A stretch of DNA of 64,000 nucleotides from Nitrosomonas marina (GCF_900111605.1 NZ_FOIA01000010.1:1-64000), one strand, 5' to 3'. Shown: positions 19,387-28,189, numbered from the stretch's first letter. Notes: generated from the sequence alone by a model not told the origin. Translations and numbers: made by a program.

Positions 19387-19821
19387 TCAATAGCGTAACA
19401 TAAAGCTTGCATTTCCGGTATTAACGCCTAGCATAACCTGTGGTGGGTAGGCATAACCCGCTGCTGGTGGATAGCTGATAACGTTTGGACCATAATTATA
19501 TCCGGGGCGGGTATTATAATACGGCTGATTGTAATACGGCCTGTTGTAGTATTGCTGCGGCGGGCTGTAAATTCTGTTATAGCCGCCGCCGTAATAAGGA
19601 TTATGACGATTGTAATGATGGCGTTTGTAGTGTCGCTTCTTGTAATGTCGATGGTGTTTGTGTGAATGCCCGTGGCCATAGTTATAATAATGGTGGTGAT
19701 GATGCGTATGACCAAACCGGTGGTGGCCCCTTCCCGCTTCAACTGCAGCGGGTATCGCCAGTATCAGCCCAAGCAGCATTGTAAGCACTATGTTGACAGG
19801 TGTTACCGTTCTGGTTTTCAT
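19387..19821 (-). CDS. Exported His/Tyr/Asn-rich low-complexity protein
   Basis: A 144-residue protein with a normal signal peptide (VLTMLLGLILAIPAAVEA, cleavage near residue 29) and a ggagggttcc ribosome-binding site. The mature part begins with a histidine-dense segment (HTHHHHHYYNYGHGHSHKHH) and passes into tyrosine-, asparagine- and proline-rich repeats (PYYNQPYYN). It ends in a more ordinary hydrophobic tail, VMLGVNTGNASFMLRY. No domain family is recognised. Histidine runs like this commonly bind zinc, copper or nickel in the periplasm, so a metal buffer is a reasonable guess, and the neighbouring sensor operon would fit a metal response. Both ideas are inference from composition and position. 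Confidence 0.75.
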   Translation of the reverse strand: MKTRTVTPVNIVLTMLLGLILAIPAAVEAGRGHHRFGHTHHHHHYYNYGHGHSHKHHRHYKKRHYKRHHYNRHNPYYGGGYNRIYSPPQQYYNRPYYNQPYYNTRPGYNYGPNVISYPPAAGYAYPPQVMLGVNTGNASFMLRY

Positions 19822-20230
19822 TGGAACCCTCCGTTTAGTTTATAAATGTTTCAAACATGTGTCAGACGGTTGAACTATATACAGTCAAACATGAATACAG
19901 ACTGAATACCACAAAATGTATCAATCCCATCAATTTCTGATTTTTTAAATTTGAGGTTGTTTTATTACTCTTTCATTAATTTCATACATTCAAACAAAAT
20001 CAGTTGAAATTATGAAGTTTTATTGCACGTCACCAGGAAAGAGGTTTGGATGCTCAGGGTGAATGAATAGTTGGTGGAATACAATTAATAATTCATTTCG
20101 TTGTACAATAATTCAACTAGTACTCTATCAATTTGATATTGCCGGGTTGAGTGGGCTTGTCAACATCCATGGGCTGGGTTGTGTCGAGTACTAGTCTGCC
20201 AGTCATGATTCATACCAAAGCTATTTTCAT
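19822..20230. other. Intergenic region with inverted ACTAGTACTC copies
   Basis: This 409-bp divergent region is AT-rich and contains no gene I can support. Its notable content is the inverted pair described separately at 20116-20195. It should also hold the promoters of the His-rich protein and of the unknown 444-residue protein. Confidence 0.5.
20116..20195. repeat. Inverted repeat ACTAGTACTC...GAGTACTAGT, 80 bp overall
   Basis: ACTAGTACTC at 20116-20125 is matched by its exact reverse complement GAGTACTAGT at 20186-20195, with 60 bp between them. The left arm extends to ACTAGTACTCTATCA (20116-20130), and the reverse complement of that 15-mer occurs at 556-570, about 19.5 kb away. The 10-mer is itself built from overlapping palindromes (SpeI- and ScaI-like). 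The geometry resembles a tiny miniature inverted-repeat element or the remnant of insertion-sequence ends, but no target-site duplication was seen. Confidence 0.5.
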
Positions 20231-21565
20231 ATGAGTGATGTAGATTCAATAAACGAATATTTTTCTCAAAGATTAGAATCACGAGCGATATATCGTAAGT
20301 ATGAAATCACCCACTGTCTCTCGGAGTTTGAGAATCAGGGATTTTCGTCGGAATACGAATATTTGAACAATTATTTTCATCGAAGGCTAGAGCAGGTTCG
20401 AGCTGATACACACAGCAGATCGAGTATCTTATGCGTCCCGATCCCTGATAATGGCAGTATTCCCAGGATATTGAACGATGTTTTTAACATTGAGGCCGTA
20501 TCCGGGATGGTTGCTAAAGCGCTCGGAACCGGAGAAAGACCTGATCCGGATGTGGATGTGCCGATCGAGGATGATGACCATGAATTTTTTGAAACAGAAA
20601 TTCTTGTAGGCGATGAAGTCGGCGAAGATAATCGTCAGGAAATAAGAGCCACTGGCGTACTGAAATTTTTCGATTTGATACCGGACTGGCTTTCCAATAA
20701 TCTGGATGCTTCAATAGTTCCTTTTGAAGACAGATGGCTGGTGACACTTGATGTGCACCTGAAAAGTACTGGGCATATTATTTTGAGGCCAGTGCCACTC
20801 GGCATGCAGCTCGATCCGTACAGCAACAGGAGAATTGTGGTCACATTGTTTATGCGAGGAGAAGTCAATACAAACGATAATGTGCCGTATCCCTTGGAAG
20901 TTGAGCTGGATTATGATCCCATTCTGGGTTTTCTCGATGATGAAATTGATATCCCCGGAGCGGGTCAAAAAACCATTATGGCGATTCATGAATTGTATGA
21001 CTCCGGAAATACAGTTGATGAACAAATCGAGGCATTGAAAAATGTGGAAAAAGAGCAGGAAAACTTCATGAATGAAGTTATTTCTGAAGTTGTTCCTAAT
21101 TCCCAGGTTAATAGCGAGGCCGGTCAAGACGATGAAATGGTCACCGATGATGAACTGATGGAGGTTGAGTTGTCTTTCTCAGGTCACCGCAAAGATGAAA
21201 TTACTTTAACGCTTGAGCAGCAGGTAGTGGTTTATGTTGATCCCACACATCTTGAGTATGCCGAGGCACAGCTCGCAGACGATCTTGTTTTTTTGACTGC
21301 GGATATGTCGCTGTCTTTCGGTCTGTATAATCCGGGGGCACCGCCTGATGGTTATGAAAATACCGAGAAGAACGATTATCTGCAATTGTATCTCAGTATT
21401 AAAGAAGGAAATAATGATACATTGAAAGACGCCATTAGACTTCGTGGCGGCCCGCTTTTAAAATTGGCGAGGCTCAAATTGCCTGCTCACTTGCCCAGAA
21501 AAAAACCCGAACAGGCTATTCAGGACAAATCGGTGCACAATTCAATGCAGTCCACCACCCAATAA
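20231..21565 (+). CDS. Unrecognised acidic 444-residue protein
   Basis: I do not recognise a family. The protein is soluble (no signal peptide or membrane helix) and strongly acidic, with patches such as PDPDVDVPIEDDDHEFFE and DDEMVTDDELMEVEL. The N-terminus (1-60) is charged and helical, with two similar EYF..RLE / NYFHRRLE segments. The region 120-260 alternates strand-like text (WLVTLDVHL, RIVVTLFMRGEV, LEVELDYDP). The stretch 270-300 is a likely coiled coil (EQIEALKNVEKEQENFMNE), and 305-420 is again beta-like. It ends with a basic tail (KLPAHLPRKKPEQ). It is preceded by a small inverted repeat and converges with mltA. Codon use is not obviously foreign. Start ATG 20231 has only a weak ribosome-binding site. 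Confidence 0.75.
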   Translation: MSDVDSINEYFSQRLESRAIYRKYEITHCLSEFENQGFSSEYEYLNNYFHRRLEQVRADTHSRSSILCVPIPDNGSIPRILNDVFNIEAVSGMVAKALGTGERPDPDVDVPIEDDDHEFFETEILVGDEVGEDNRQEIRATGVLKFFDLIPDWLSNNLDASIVPFEDRWLVTLDVHLKSTGHIILRPVPLGMQLDPYSNRRIVVTLFMRGEVNTNDNVPYPLEVELDYDPILGFLDDEIDIPGAGQKTIMAIHELYDSGNTVDEQIEALKNVEKEQENFMNEVISEVVPNSQVNSEAGQDDEMVTDDELMEVELSFSGHRKDEITLTLEQQVVVYVDPTHLEYAEAQLADDLVFLTADMSLSFGLYNPGAPPDGYENTEKNDYLQLYLSIKEGNNDTLKDAIRLRGGPLLKLARLKLPAHLPRKKPEQAIQDKSVHNSMQSTTQ

Positions 21566-21581
21566 TGCGTATTGACAGATT

Positions 21582-22784
21582 TTATTGTTGCGCAAGTTGC
21601 GGGACTGTATAACTGTTTGGCATCAACACCCATATGCTGCCCTGTTGCTTCATTCTACCGGCCTGGCTTGCCGCCTCTGGACCATACCCCCAGAAAAAAT
21701 CCACGCGGATACCGCCTTTGATTGCGCTGCCGGTATCCTGGGCTACCATTAGACGATTGAGCGGTTTGTCAGTGTTTGGCCATGTTGTTGCAAGAAAAAC
21801 AGGCGCGCCTTGTGGAATCGATCGAGGATCAATTGCAATACTACGACCCGCAGTTAGTGGAACACCGAGCGCGCCAATAGGACCACTCAGATCTTCAGGC
21901 AGTTCTCGAAAAAAAACAAACCGTGCATTTTGCTCAAGTAATAAAGGCAATTTGTCCGGATTCAGCTGCCCCCACTGCTTGATACCCTGCATGGAAGCTT
22001 TTTCCAAAGGCAGTTCGCCCTGCTGTACCAAAATTCGGCCGATTGAATTGTATGGATAACCATTCTGGTCGGCAAAACCGACTTTCACAATTTCGCCGGA
22101 CTCGAGCAGAATTCTCCCCGAACCCTGAATTTGCAGGAAAAACAGTTCAACTTCATCATTTACCCAAAATAATTCGTGGCCTTTCAAAATAGTTGGATCG
22201 CTCATGATTTCTGCACGACTGTAATATGGTACAACCCTGCGACCATCGAGACGGCCGCGTAGCCGTAAATCTTTGAGCTCGGGGTAAAGCGTACCAAGAT
22301 CTATTGTCAGTAATTCATCCGGCGCGCCATACACTGGATAGCGATAATGTTCCGACGGCTGACGGCTGCCGTGCAGTAACGGTTCATAATAACCAGTAAC
22401 CAGCCCTTTTTTATTGCCGTCATTGGCGATAACCTGATAGGGTGTGAATTGATTCTCAAAGAACATCCGCAGACTTTTGTTATCCGTTGCCTGCATGTTC
22501 GTCGCAGCGTTACAGACTTCCTGCCAAATCAGTTGTTGTCTCAATACGGAACAGCTTTGTTTAAAAGCCTGCCATGCTGCATAGAGATCGTCTTCAGACC
22601 AGCCCGGAAGGTTTGGCCAGTGCGCTACAACATGCGTTGATAGGCGTGTTTCATCCGGTAATTTTATTTCAGGTTTGTCGGTCTGTTTGACTGTTCCGGG
22701 TGATTCAGTGATTTTACTTGTGCAACCGGCGAGCAGTGCAAGCAATATTAAGATAATTGAAAAACAGGATTGGTTTTTCATCAA
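21582..22784 (-). CDS. mltA: Membrane-bound lytic murein transglycosylase A
   Basis: A lipoprotein that cuts the glycan strands of peptidoglycan, leaving 1,6-anhydromuramyl ends, during growth and recycling. The protein is 400 residues. The lipobox LLALLAGC gives an acylated Cys at about residue 21. The MltA core is clear: VTGYYEPLLHGSR, FFLQIQGSGRI, and the C-terminal 3D domain VAQDTGSAIKGGIRVDFFWG, which holds the catalytic aspartate. It should sit at the inner face of the outer membrane. Its gene converges with the unknown acidic protein, leaving only 16 bp between stops. Confidence 0.95.
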   Translation of the reverse strand: MMKNQSCFSIILILLALLAGCTSKITESPGTVKQTDKPEIKLPDETRLSTHVVAHWPNLPGWSEDDLYAAWQAFKQSCSVLRQQLIWQEVCNAATNMQATDNKSLRMFFENQFTPYQVIANDGNKKGLVTGYYEPLLHGSRQPSEHYRYPVYGAPDELLTIDLGTLYPELKDLRLRGRLDGRRVVPYYSRAEIMSDPTILKGHELFWVNDEVELFFLQIQGSGRILLESGEIVKVGFADQNGYPYNSIGRILVQQGELPLEKASMQGIKQWGQLNPDKLPLLLEQNARFVFFRELPEDLSGPIGALGVPLTAGRSIAIDPRSIPQGAPVFLATTWPNTDKPLNRLMVAQDTGSAIKGGIRVDFFWGYGPEAASQAGRMKQQGSIWVLMPNSYTVPQLAQQ

Positions 22785-22844
22785 ATATTGGTTAGAGTTA
22801 CAATTTAAATATTAACTATACAGCAAGCTTGAAATTTTATATAT

Positions 22845-22961
22845 ATGGAAAACAATTGGTGGCTATTGTTGGTTGAGGCGGCTGCGGCGCTGGGACTGTT
22901 TGTTTTTATCATCTGGTGGACGATGTTTTCAAAGAAAAAGAAAAAAGACAAAGATGACTGA
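22845..22961 (+). CDS. Small tryptophan-rich membrane protein (38 residues)
   Basis: ATG 22845 to TGA 22959-22961. The peptide MENNWWLLLVEAAAALGLF continues into a single membrane helix flanked by tryptophan pairs, then ends in a lysine- and aspartate-rich cytoplasmic tail (KKKKKDKDD). This positive-inside design is typical of genuine small membrane proteins and unlikely by chance. It lies between mltA and the Nif3 gene, on the opposite strand to both. The ribosome-binding site is weak. I do not recognise a named family. Confidence 0.6.
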   Translation: MENNWWLLLVEAAAALGLFVFIIWWTMFSKKKKKDKDD

Positions 22962-22994
22962 ATGTTTGTGTCGTTTATGTTGAACCAGTAAGCG

Positions 22995-23741
22995 TCAAAC
23001 AGGATTGTCAATATCGATAAACAGGTGCTGAAGGCCGAATTTTGTTGACAAATGCTCGCCAAGTGCCTGTATGCCATACCGTTCAGTAGCATGGTGTCCC
23101 GCAGCAATTAATGCCACGCCTGATTCACGCGCGGCGTGTACAGTCTGCTCAGAGATTTCACCAGTCAGGTAGGCATCGACATTTTGTGCAATTGCTTCAT
23201 CAATATAACCCTGGGCCGCGCCTGTGCACCAGGCGATACGTTGGATACTTTGTTCAGAGTTGCCGATAACAAGCGGTTCCCGTTTCAGAACCCGTAAGAT
23301 TTTTTCACCGAGTGCGCACAGAAGCATAGGTTCGGCAAGTTTTCCATGTACAATAATATCTTGTTCGCCAAACCGGCCGGTTTCGATAAACTCCAGCCGT
23401 TTTGCCAGTTGTGCATTGTTGCCAAGCTCGGTGTGGTAATCCAGTGGCAAATGAAAGGCAAATAAATTGATTTTGTTTGTTAACAGCATTTCAAGCCGTC
23501 GGGCTTTCATTCCAGTAATGCATGCATTTTCTCCGCGCCAGAAATAACCGTGATGCACTAGAATGGCATCTGCGCGATATGTCACAGCAGCTTCCAGTAA
23601 TGCGCGCGATGCTGTTACGCCCGTTACTATTGTATGTATATTCTCACGGCCTTCTACTTGCAGGCCGTTTGGACAATAATCCTTGAAACGGGGTATTTCC
23701 AGTAATTGATTTACGTAGTGTTCGAGCTCGTTTCTATGCAT
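22995..23741 (-). CDS. Nif3-like dinuclear metal centre protein (YbgI family)
   Basis: A 248-residue member of the Nif3/GTP-cyclohydrolase-I-type-2 family. Its N-terminus MHRNELEHYVNQLL...PNGLQVEG matches YbgI. HHG (VHHGYFW), FHLPLDYH and the late AGHHATERYG supply histidines and acids for the two-metal site. The in-frame ATG at 23765 would add eight residues. ATG 23741 is preferred because homologs begin there and aggac lies upstream. The biochemical role is unsettled: a metal-dependent hydrolase or metallochaperone is usually proposed. It is divergent from the DegS-like protease with about 80 bp between, a frequent neighbourhood in betaproteobacteria. Confidence 0.9.
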   Translation of the reverse strand: MHRNELEHYVNQLLEIPRFKDYCPNGLQVEGRENIHTIVTGVTASRALLEAAVTYRADAILVHHGYFWRGENACITGMKARRLEMLLTNKINLFAFHLPLDYHTELGNNAQLAKRLEFIETGRFGEQDIIVHGKLAEPMLLCALGEKILRVLKREPLVIGNSEQSIQRIAWCTGAAQGYIDEAIAQNVDAYLTGEISEQTVHAARESGVALIAAGHHATERYGIQALGEHLSTKFGLQHLFIDIDNPV

Positions 23742-23820
23742 GCGCTTTGTCCTGTGTAGTTGCACTAAATTACGAATCGCGATAAAAAGCGATTATATTA
23801 TCTTGGAGTGGTCAGCATAT

Positions 23821-24963
23821 ATGTACAGGCTTTGGTTGATTTTTGCACAAACTGCAACAATCCTATTGGCAATTTTTTTTGTAGTTTCTACGCTGCGTCC
23901 TGAATTGTTACCCTGGACGCCACGTGGAGAACTGGTAACGATCAAGGAAACAACGTCTAGCTATATTGAATCCAGGCCTGACAGCTATTATGAAGCAGCC
24001 AGCCGGGCGATGCCATCCGTAGTAAATATTTTTACCCGGCAGGCGGTAAAGGAAACACCGCAGCATCCGCTGTTGAATGATCCAATTTTTCAGCGATTCT
24101 TTGGCGAGCAGCTTGAACCCCGATTGCGACGCAGATCCAATCTCGGATCGGGTGTTATTGTCAGTTCTAATGGTTATATTTTAACCAATCTTCATGTCAT
24201 AGAGGCTGCGGATGAGGTGGAAGTGGCATTGTCCGACGGACGCAAGGTAGAAGCGGCTGTTATCGGGTCTGATCCGGAAACCGATCTGGCAGTCTTGAAA
24301 ATCGAATTGGAGGATTTGCCAACAATTATCTTTGGTCAGTCTGATCAGGCCAAAGTTGGCGATGTCGTACTGGCTGTCGGTAATCCGTTTGGCGTTGGTC
24401 AGAGTGTCACCATGGGTATCATAGGTGCACTGGGTCGTACAAAAGTAGGTATTAACACCTTTGAGGATTTTATTCAGACAGATGCAGCAATTAATCCCGG
24501 TAATTCAGGCGGAGCGCTAACGGATACTGATGGTAACCTGATTGGTATCAATACAGCAATTTATTCTCGATCTGGTGGGTCTCTGGGTATCGGTTTTGCT
24601 ATTCCGATTCATATTGCAAAAGAGATCATGGAACAGATTATTCAGTCCGGTCGTGTTATTCGTGGCTGGCTTGGCGTCAGTATGCAGGATATGAACAAGG
24701 AACTGGCTGATTCGTTTAATCTGGATAGCGTGACTGGCGCATTGATTGCGAGCGTTCTTAAAGACGGGCCTTCTGACAAAGCCGGCATTAAGCCTGGCGA
24801 TATCATGATCGCTATAGAAGGCGAGCCCGTAGAAAACTCCTCTGAGTTGCTTAACAAGGTTGCCGCACTCCCGCCGGGAGAAACAGTAACAGTAACGATA
24901 ATTCGTAGCAAAAAGAAAAAGAATATTCAAATTAAAGTGGGTGTACGGCCAAAGCAGCTGTGA
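23821..24963 (+). CDS. degS: DegS/DegQ-type periplasmic serine protease
   Basis: An HtrA-family protease anchored in the inner membrane and acting in the periplasm. From ATG 23821, with a GGAG upstream, it has 380 residues. A single N-terminal helix (about 4-23) is followed by a trypsin-like domain with the triad His125 (TNLHVIE), Asp155 (TDLAVLK) and Ser229 (GNSGGAL). One PDZ domain lies at about 285-375 (GWLGVSMQDM, DKAGIKPGDIMIAIEG). One PDZ domain and a membrane anchor fit DegS, which cleaves the RseA anti-sigma factor in enteric bacteria. No rse genes are nearby, so general quality control is also possible. A longer frame from 23740 lacks support. Confidence 0.93.
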   Translation: MYRLWLIFAQTATILLAIFFVVSTLRPELLPWTPRGELVTIKETTSSYIESRPDSYYEAASRAMPSVVNIFTRQAVKETPQHPLLNDPIFQRFFGEQLEPRLRRRSNLGSGVIVSSNGYILTNLHVIEAADEVEVALSDGRKVEAAVIGSDPETDLAVLKIELEDLPTIIFGQSDQAKVGDVVLAVGNPFGVGQSVTMGIIGALGRTKVGINTFEDFIQTDAAINPGNSGGALTDTDGNLIGINTAIYSRSGGSLGIGFAIPIHIAKEIMEQIIQSGRVIRGWLGVSMQDMNKELADSFNLDSVTGALIASVLKDGPSDKAGIKPGDIMIAIEGEPVENSSELLNKVAALPPGETVTVTIIRSKKKKNIQIKVGVRPKQL

Positions 24964-25089
24964 GTTAAATGCCGCTGACAGCTGCAGGCGTTGCGAATCG
25001 GAAAATTACAGGATACTCCGCGCAACAGAAACACAAGGCTTGTGAAACCATATAAGGTCTGGCTGGCGTAAGCAGAGCGGCCAAAAATA

Positions 25090-26220
25090 TTAAACTTCAT
25101 GACGCGACTTATGTGAATAATTTATCCAGCCAGCCTGATAGGGATTCGTGTCAATTGGTTGAGATAACCCCATGATGGCGTTAGTCAAAATTTCTGCGCT
25201 GGCTGGAGCCATTGTCACGCCGTATCTGAAATGGCCGCTATTGATAAACAGATTGGTTAAATCAGGATGTTGGCCAATAGTTGGTATGTTCTGTGGCGAT
25301 GCGGGGCGAAGTCCTGACCACTGGCGTATGATTGGCATTTTATATAATTGAGGTAAGACAGTAAGCGCTTTTTCCATGAGTTGTTTTTTTGCGTTAGCTG
25401 TAATTTGTTTGTTAAAACCTTTTTCTTCCGAAGTGCTCCCGACCAGAAGATGGCCATCCTTACGCGGGACAAGATATGAGCTGTTTTGAACCAGAATGGC
25501 TGGTATAGGTGGATTTTGAAATTTAAACAGCAGCATTTGACCGCAAACTGGCTTGATGATCAGGTTGTGTGCATGTTGTCCCAGAATCTGTGTACTCCAT
25601 GCGCCAGCAGCAATGATGTAGTAATCAGCGGCAAATCGACCGGAAGATGTCTGAAGCTGTTTCACGCTGTTTTGCTTGACAATTAAATGCTGTACTTTGC
25701 AGCTTTCAATAATTTCTCCTCCCAGTTGAATTACGCGTTGATGAAGTGCTTGTAACAACTTCGGATTGCGGATTTGGGCAATATCGGGTAAATGGATTGC
25801 CTGTTGCATCCTATCGCAACGGTTGATTGCTTCGAAGTTTTTGGAAGGTATAAGTCGAGATAAATTCGACAGGTGCATTCTGATATCATATTCTGAACAC
25901 CAGTTCATCGCGGCTTTGATGTTGTATGGCGGTAAAATAAACATTCCACATTTGGTGTACTCTGGATCGGTTCCTGTGAGTGCATGCAATGTAGATGTCC
26001 AATCTGAATAAATCCTGGCGCTGTATTGTGTTAATCGTGTAACAGCTTCAGAGTAATTCCATGGAATAAGTGGCGATAAAATACCGCCACCAGCCCATGA
26101 AGCCTCTTTCCCTACCTTACCCTGCTCCAGAAGTAATACATTAAAACCCTCTCGAAGCATCTTCTCAGCAGTTGCCAGTCCAATGATGCCCGCCCCTACA
26201 ATAATTGTATGCTGCTTCAT
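25090..26220 (-). CDS. thiO: Glycine oxidase ThiO (FAD-dependent)
   Basis: A flavoprotein that oxidises glycine to the imine used to form the thiazole half of thiamine. The 376-residue protein starts with the FAD dinucleotide motif IIVGAGIIGLATAE and ends with the DAO-type SGLRPASPQNIPTIG and INSGHFRYGVTMAP blocks, which close over the flavin. The GKEASWAGGGILSPL stretch is characteristic of ThiO. It is separate from other thiamine genes here, with thiC about 22 kb away, and no TPP riboswitch was seen upstream. Some caution is due because related amino-acid oxidases look similar. Confidence 0.9.
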   Translation of the reverse strand: MKQHTIIVGAGIIGLATAEKMLREGFNVLLLEQGKVGKEASWAGGGILSPLIPWNYSEAVTRLTQYSARIYSDWTSTLHALTGTDPEYTKCGMFILPPYNIKAAMNWCSEYDIRMHLSNLSRLIPSKNFEAINRCDRMQQAIHLPDIAQIRNPKLLQALHQRVIQLGGEIIESCKVQHLIVKQNSVKQLQTSSGRFAADYYIIAAGAWSTQILGQHAHNLIIKPVCGQMLLFKFQNPPIPAILVQNSSYLVPRKDGHLLVGSTSEEKGFNKQITANAKKQLMEKALTVLPQLYKMPIIRQWSGLRPASPQNIPTIGQHPDLTNLFINSGHFRYGVTMAPASAEILTNAIMGLSQPIDTNPYQAGWINYSHKSRHEV

Positions 26221-26418
26221 ATTTATACTATTGATTTTATTGAATAAAAAAACAATACAGATGCATGCGGGTAAAGACTCAATTAACGGAAGTTAGCGAT
26301 GTGGTTTGAATCTAAAAAGGGCGAGTACAGATGCACTGGTGGAATTCAAAAAAAGCTAAAGTCATTCTTAACTTCTACCGTAAAAAAGATAATTCGAGAT
26401 CGTTGTCAGAAGTGAAAA

Positions 26419-26943
26419 GTGAATAATTTAGCAATCGACAAAGGTTTTACTCTAATAGAGCTGCTCGTTACTTTAAGTGTAGCAGGTATTTTACTGGCTG
26501 TGGCGGCTCCAAATTATCAGGAATTTGTGCAGGAAAGCAGAATAACCGCGCAAAGCAACAGCATTTTATCTTCAATTATGCTGACAAAAAGTGAGGCAAT
26601 TAAACGAAACAGCCCTGCCACAATTTGTCCGAGTACCAGTGGTGCCGCCTGTACAGGTGGAACTGTTTGGTCGAACGGATGGATTGTATTTGCGGACACA
26701 AATAGTGACGGGGTGGTTGATGCCGGTGAAGAAGTTATCCAGGTAACAGCCGCATTTGCCGGTGGAAACACACTTCAGACAGCTGGTGGTGATTTACGGG
26801 TGACATTTTCAGCGAACGGTTTTTCCATGGGTTTTAATAGTACGTTTTCTTTATGCGACAGTCGCGGCTCCGCTCACTCAAGGGCAGTGATTTTGAATAA
26901 CCAGGGACGTGTCCGTACAGAGAAAGGGACAGCAGCATGTTAG
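26419..26943 (+). CDS. fimT: Type IV pilus minor pilin FimT/GspH-like
   Basis: A 174-residue prepilin-like protein. The leader NNLAIDKG is followed by the cleavage and methylation site FTLIELLVTLSVAGILLAVAAP, quoted in part, with Glu+5. The remaining part has the GspH/FimT beta fold with LTKSEAIKRN and paired cysteines (CPSTSGAAC, and CDSRG to the C-terminal C). A GTG codon (26419) is used because ATG is not available in frame near the leader. It heads the minor-pilin operon fimT-pilV-pilW-pilX-pilY1-pilE, whose products prime pilus assembly and form the tip complex. The pilV start overlaps its stop. Confidence 0.9.
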   Translation: MNNLAIDKGFTLIELLVTLSVAGILLAVAAPNYQEFVQESRITAQSNSILSSIMLTKSEAIKRNSPATICPSTSGAACTGGTVWSNGWIVFADTNSDGVVDAGEEVIQVTAAFAGGNTLQTAGGDLRVTFSANGFSMGFNSTFSLCDSRGSAHSRAVILNNQGRVRTEKGTAAC

Positions 26944-27434
26944 GTCATCAAAGCTGTGGCTTGCAAATGAACCATGTTCGCGGTTTCAGTATGCTGGAGG
27001 TGCTGATCACTGTACTGGTTCTTTCGCTGGGTTTACTTGGCATGGCCGGTTTGATAATGACGGGTATGAAGAGCAATACCACAGCGCATTATCGCTCTGT
27101 TGCAATTCATCAAACGCATGATATCGCTGACCGTATGCGCGCCAATCTGTCAGGTGTGAGGAATGGTTCTTACAATGATCTGACAACAAGTATTCCAGCC
27201 AGTAATGATTGCACTGCAGCTGAATGCGATGCCGATCAAATGGCCGTGTATGACCATGCTCAGTGGAATGCAGCCAATGCTAATCTGCTGCCAAATGGTC
27301 AGGGAACGGTCTCTGGCGATTTGGTTAACGGATATCTCATTACCATAATGTGGACAGAGAAAGACAGAGGCGGTGGATGCCAAGGAGCTGTGTCCCCTGA
27401 AACACGTTGTTTCCTAACCAGGTTCTCACCATGA
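26937..27434 (+). CDS. pilV: Type IV pilus minor pilin PilV
   Basis: A 165-residue minor pilin. The prepilin site GFSMLEVLITVLVLSLGLLG has the usual Gly-1 and Glu+5, after an unusually long leader of about 16 residues if ATG 26937 is used; ATG 26967 would give a shorter leader and may be the true start. The family-typical HQTHDIADRMRANL region follows. Four cysteines occur in the C-terminal half. Start and stop overlap the neighbouring pilin genes (ATG inside the fimT end, ATGATG at the pilW start), so the set is translationally coupled. Confidence 0.9.
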   Translation: MLGHQSCGLQMNHVRGFSMLEVLITVLVLSLGLLGMAGLIMTGMKSNTTAHYRSVAIHQTHDIADRMRANLSGVRNGSYNDLTTSIPASNDCTAAECDADQMAVYDHAQWNAANANLLPNGQGTVSGDLVNGYLITIMWTEKDRGGGCQGAVSPETRCFLTRFSP

Positions 27435-28189
27435 TGCAATTTGAAAAATCCGGACAAAGTGGTTTCACTCTGGTTGAGATGATGATTGCTTTAACGCTCG
27501 GCCTGGTGATACTGCTGGCTATTGGTACCGTGTTTGTAAGCAGCAGCCAGACATTTCGCGGACAGGAGGAAAATGCCCGTATTCAGGAAAGTGGCCGTTT
27601 TGCGCTCGAGATTATTGGTCGAAGCATTAAACAGGCGGGGCATGCTGATATTCCGTTCGCAGGATTTAAAGTGGCTTTCTCGGGTGTGCCAATAAACGGT
27701 ATCGATGGAGGCGGCGGCGTTCCAGATACATTGACTGTGCAATACGATGGCGTTATTGGTGACAATGACTGTGAGGGCACTCAAGTAACGGCTGCTGACA
27801 ATATTATCCAGAATTACTTTAATGTAGACGTGGCCAATGCACAATTAAGGTGCGATGGCGAAATTGATCCAGCTCCAGCTTTGCCGGCCGCTCCCCCTTC
27901 GGGTATTGTGCTGGTCGAAAACATAGAAGATCTTCAGATTCTTTACGGTATTGACACTGTTGGCGATCAATCAGCAAACCAGTATGTTGATACGCCAGCT
28001 GACTGGGATCAGGTAGTCACTGCGCGGGTTTGTGTGCTCGTGCGCTCAGACCAGAACAACATTGCTTCCGTCGGAAATAATTACCGGGACTGTAGCGGTG
28101 CATTGGCAGCTGTCCCTGCAGATGGTCGATTAAGGCGCGCGTTTACTGCCACATTCAATTTACGTAACCGTATCAATATATTGCCATGA
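27431..28189 (+). CDS. pilW: Type IV pilus minor pilin PilW
   Basis: A 252-residue minor pilin with prepilin site SGFTLVEMMIALTLGLVILL after a short leader. Then comes the PilW-typical ENARIQESGRFALEIIGRSIKQAGH segment, quoted here as ENARIQESGRFAL and IIGRSIKQAGH. Cysteines in NDCEGT, LRCDG, ARVCVL and YRDCSG may form two disulfides. ATG 27431 overlaps the pilV stop. Together with PilV, PilX, FimT and PilE it forms the priming and tip complex that carries PilY1. Confidence 0.92.
   Translation: MMQFEKSGQSGFTLVEMMIALTLGLVILLAIGTVFVSSSQTFRGQEENARIQESGRFALEIIGRSIKQAGHADIPFAGFKVAFSGVPINGIDGGGGVPDTLTVQYDGVIGDNDCEGTQVTAADNIIQNYFNVDVANAQLRCDGEIDPAPALPAAPPSGIVLVENIEDLQILYGIDTVGDQSANQYVDTPADWDQVVTARVCVLVRSDQNNIASVGNNYRDCSGALAAVPADGRLRRAFTATFNLRNRINILP

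Noticed and set aside
26330-26426. About 30-codon frame with start MHWWNSKKAK ahead of fimT
   Set aside because: It has no family features and ends within the fimT start. It is probably leader sequence.
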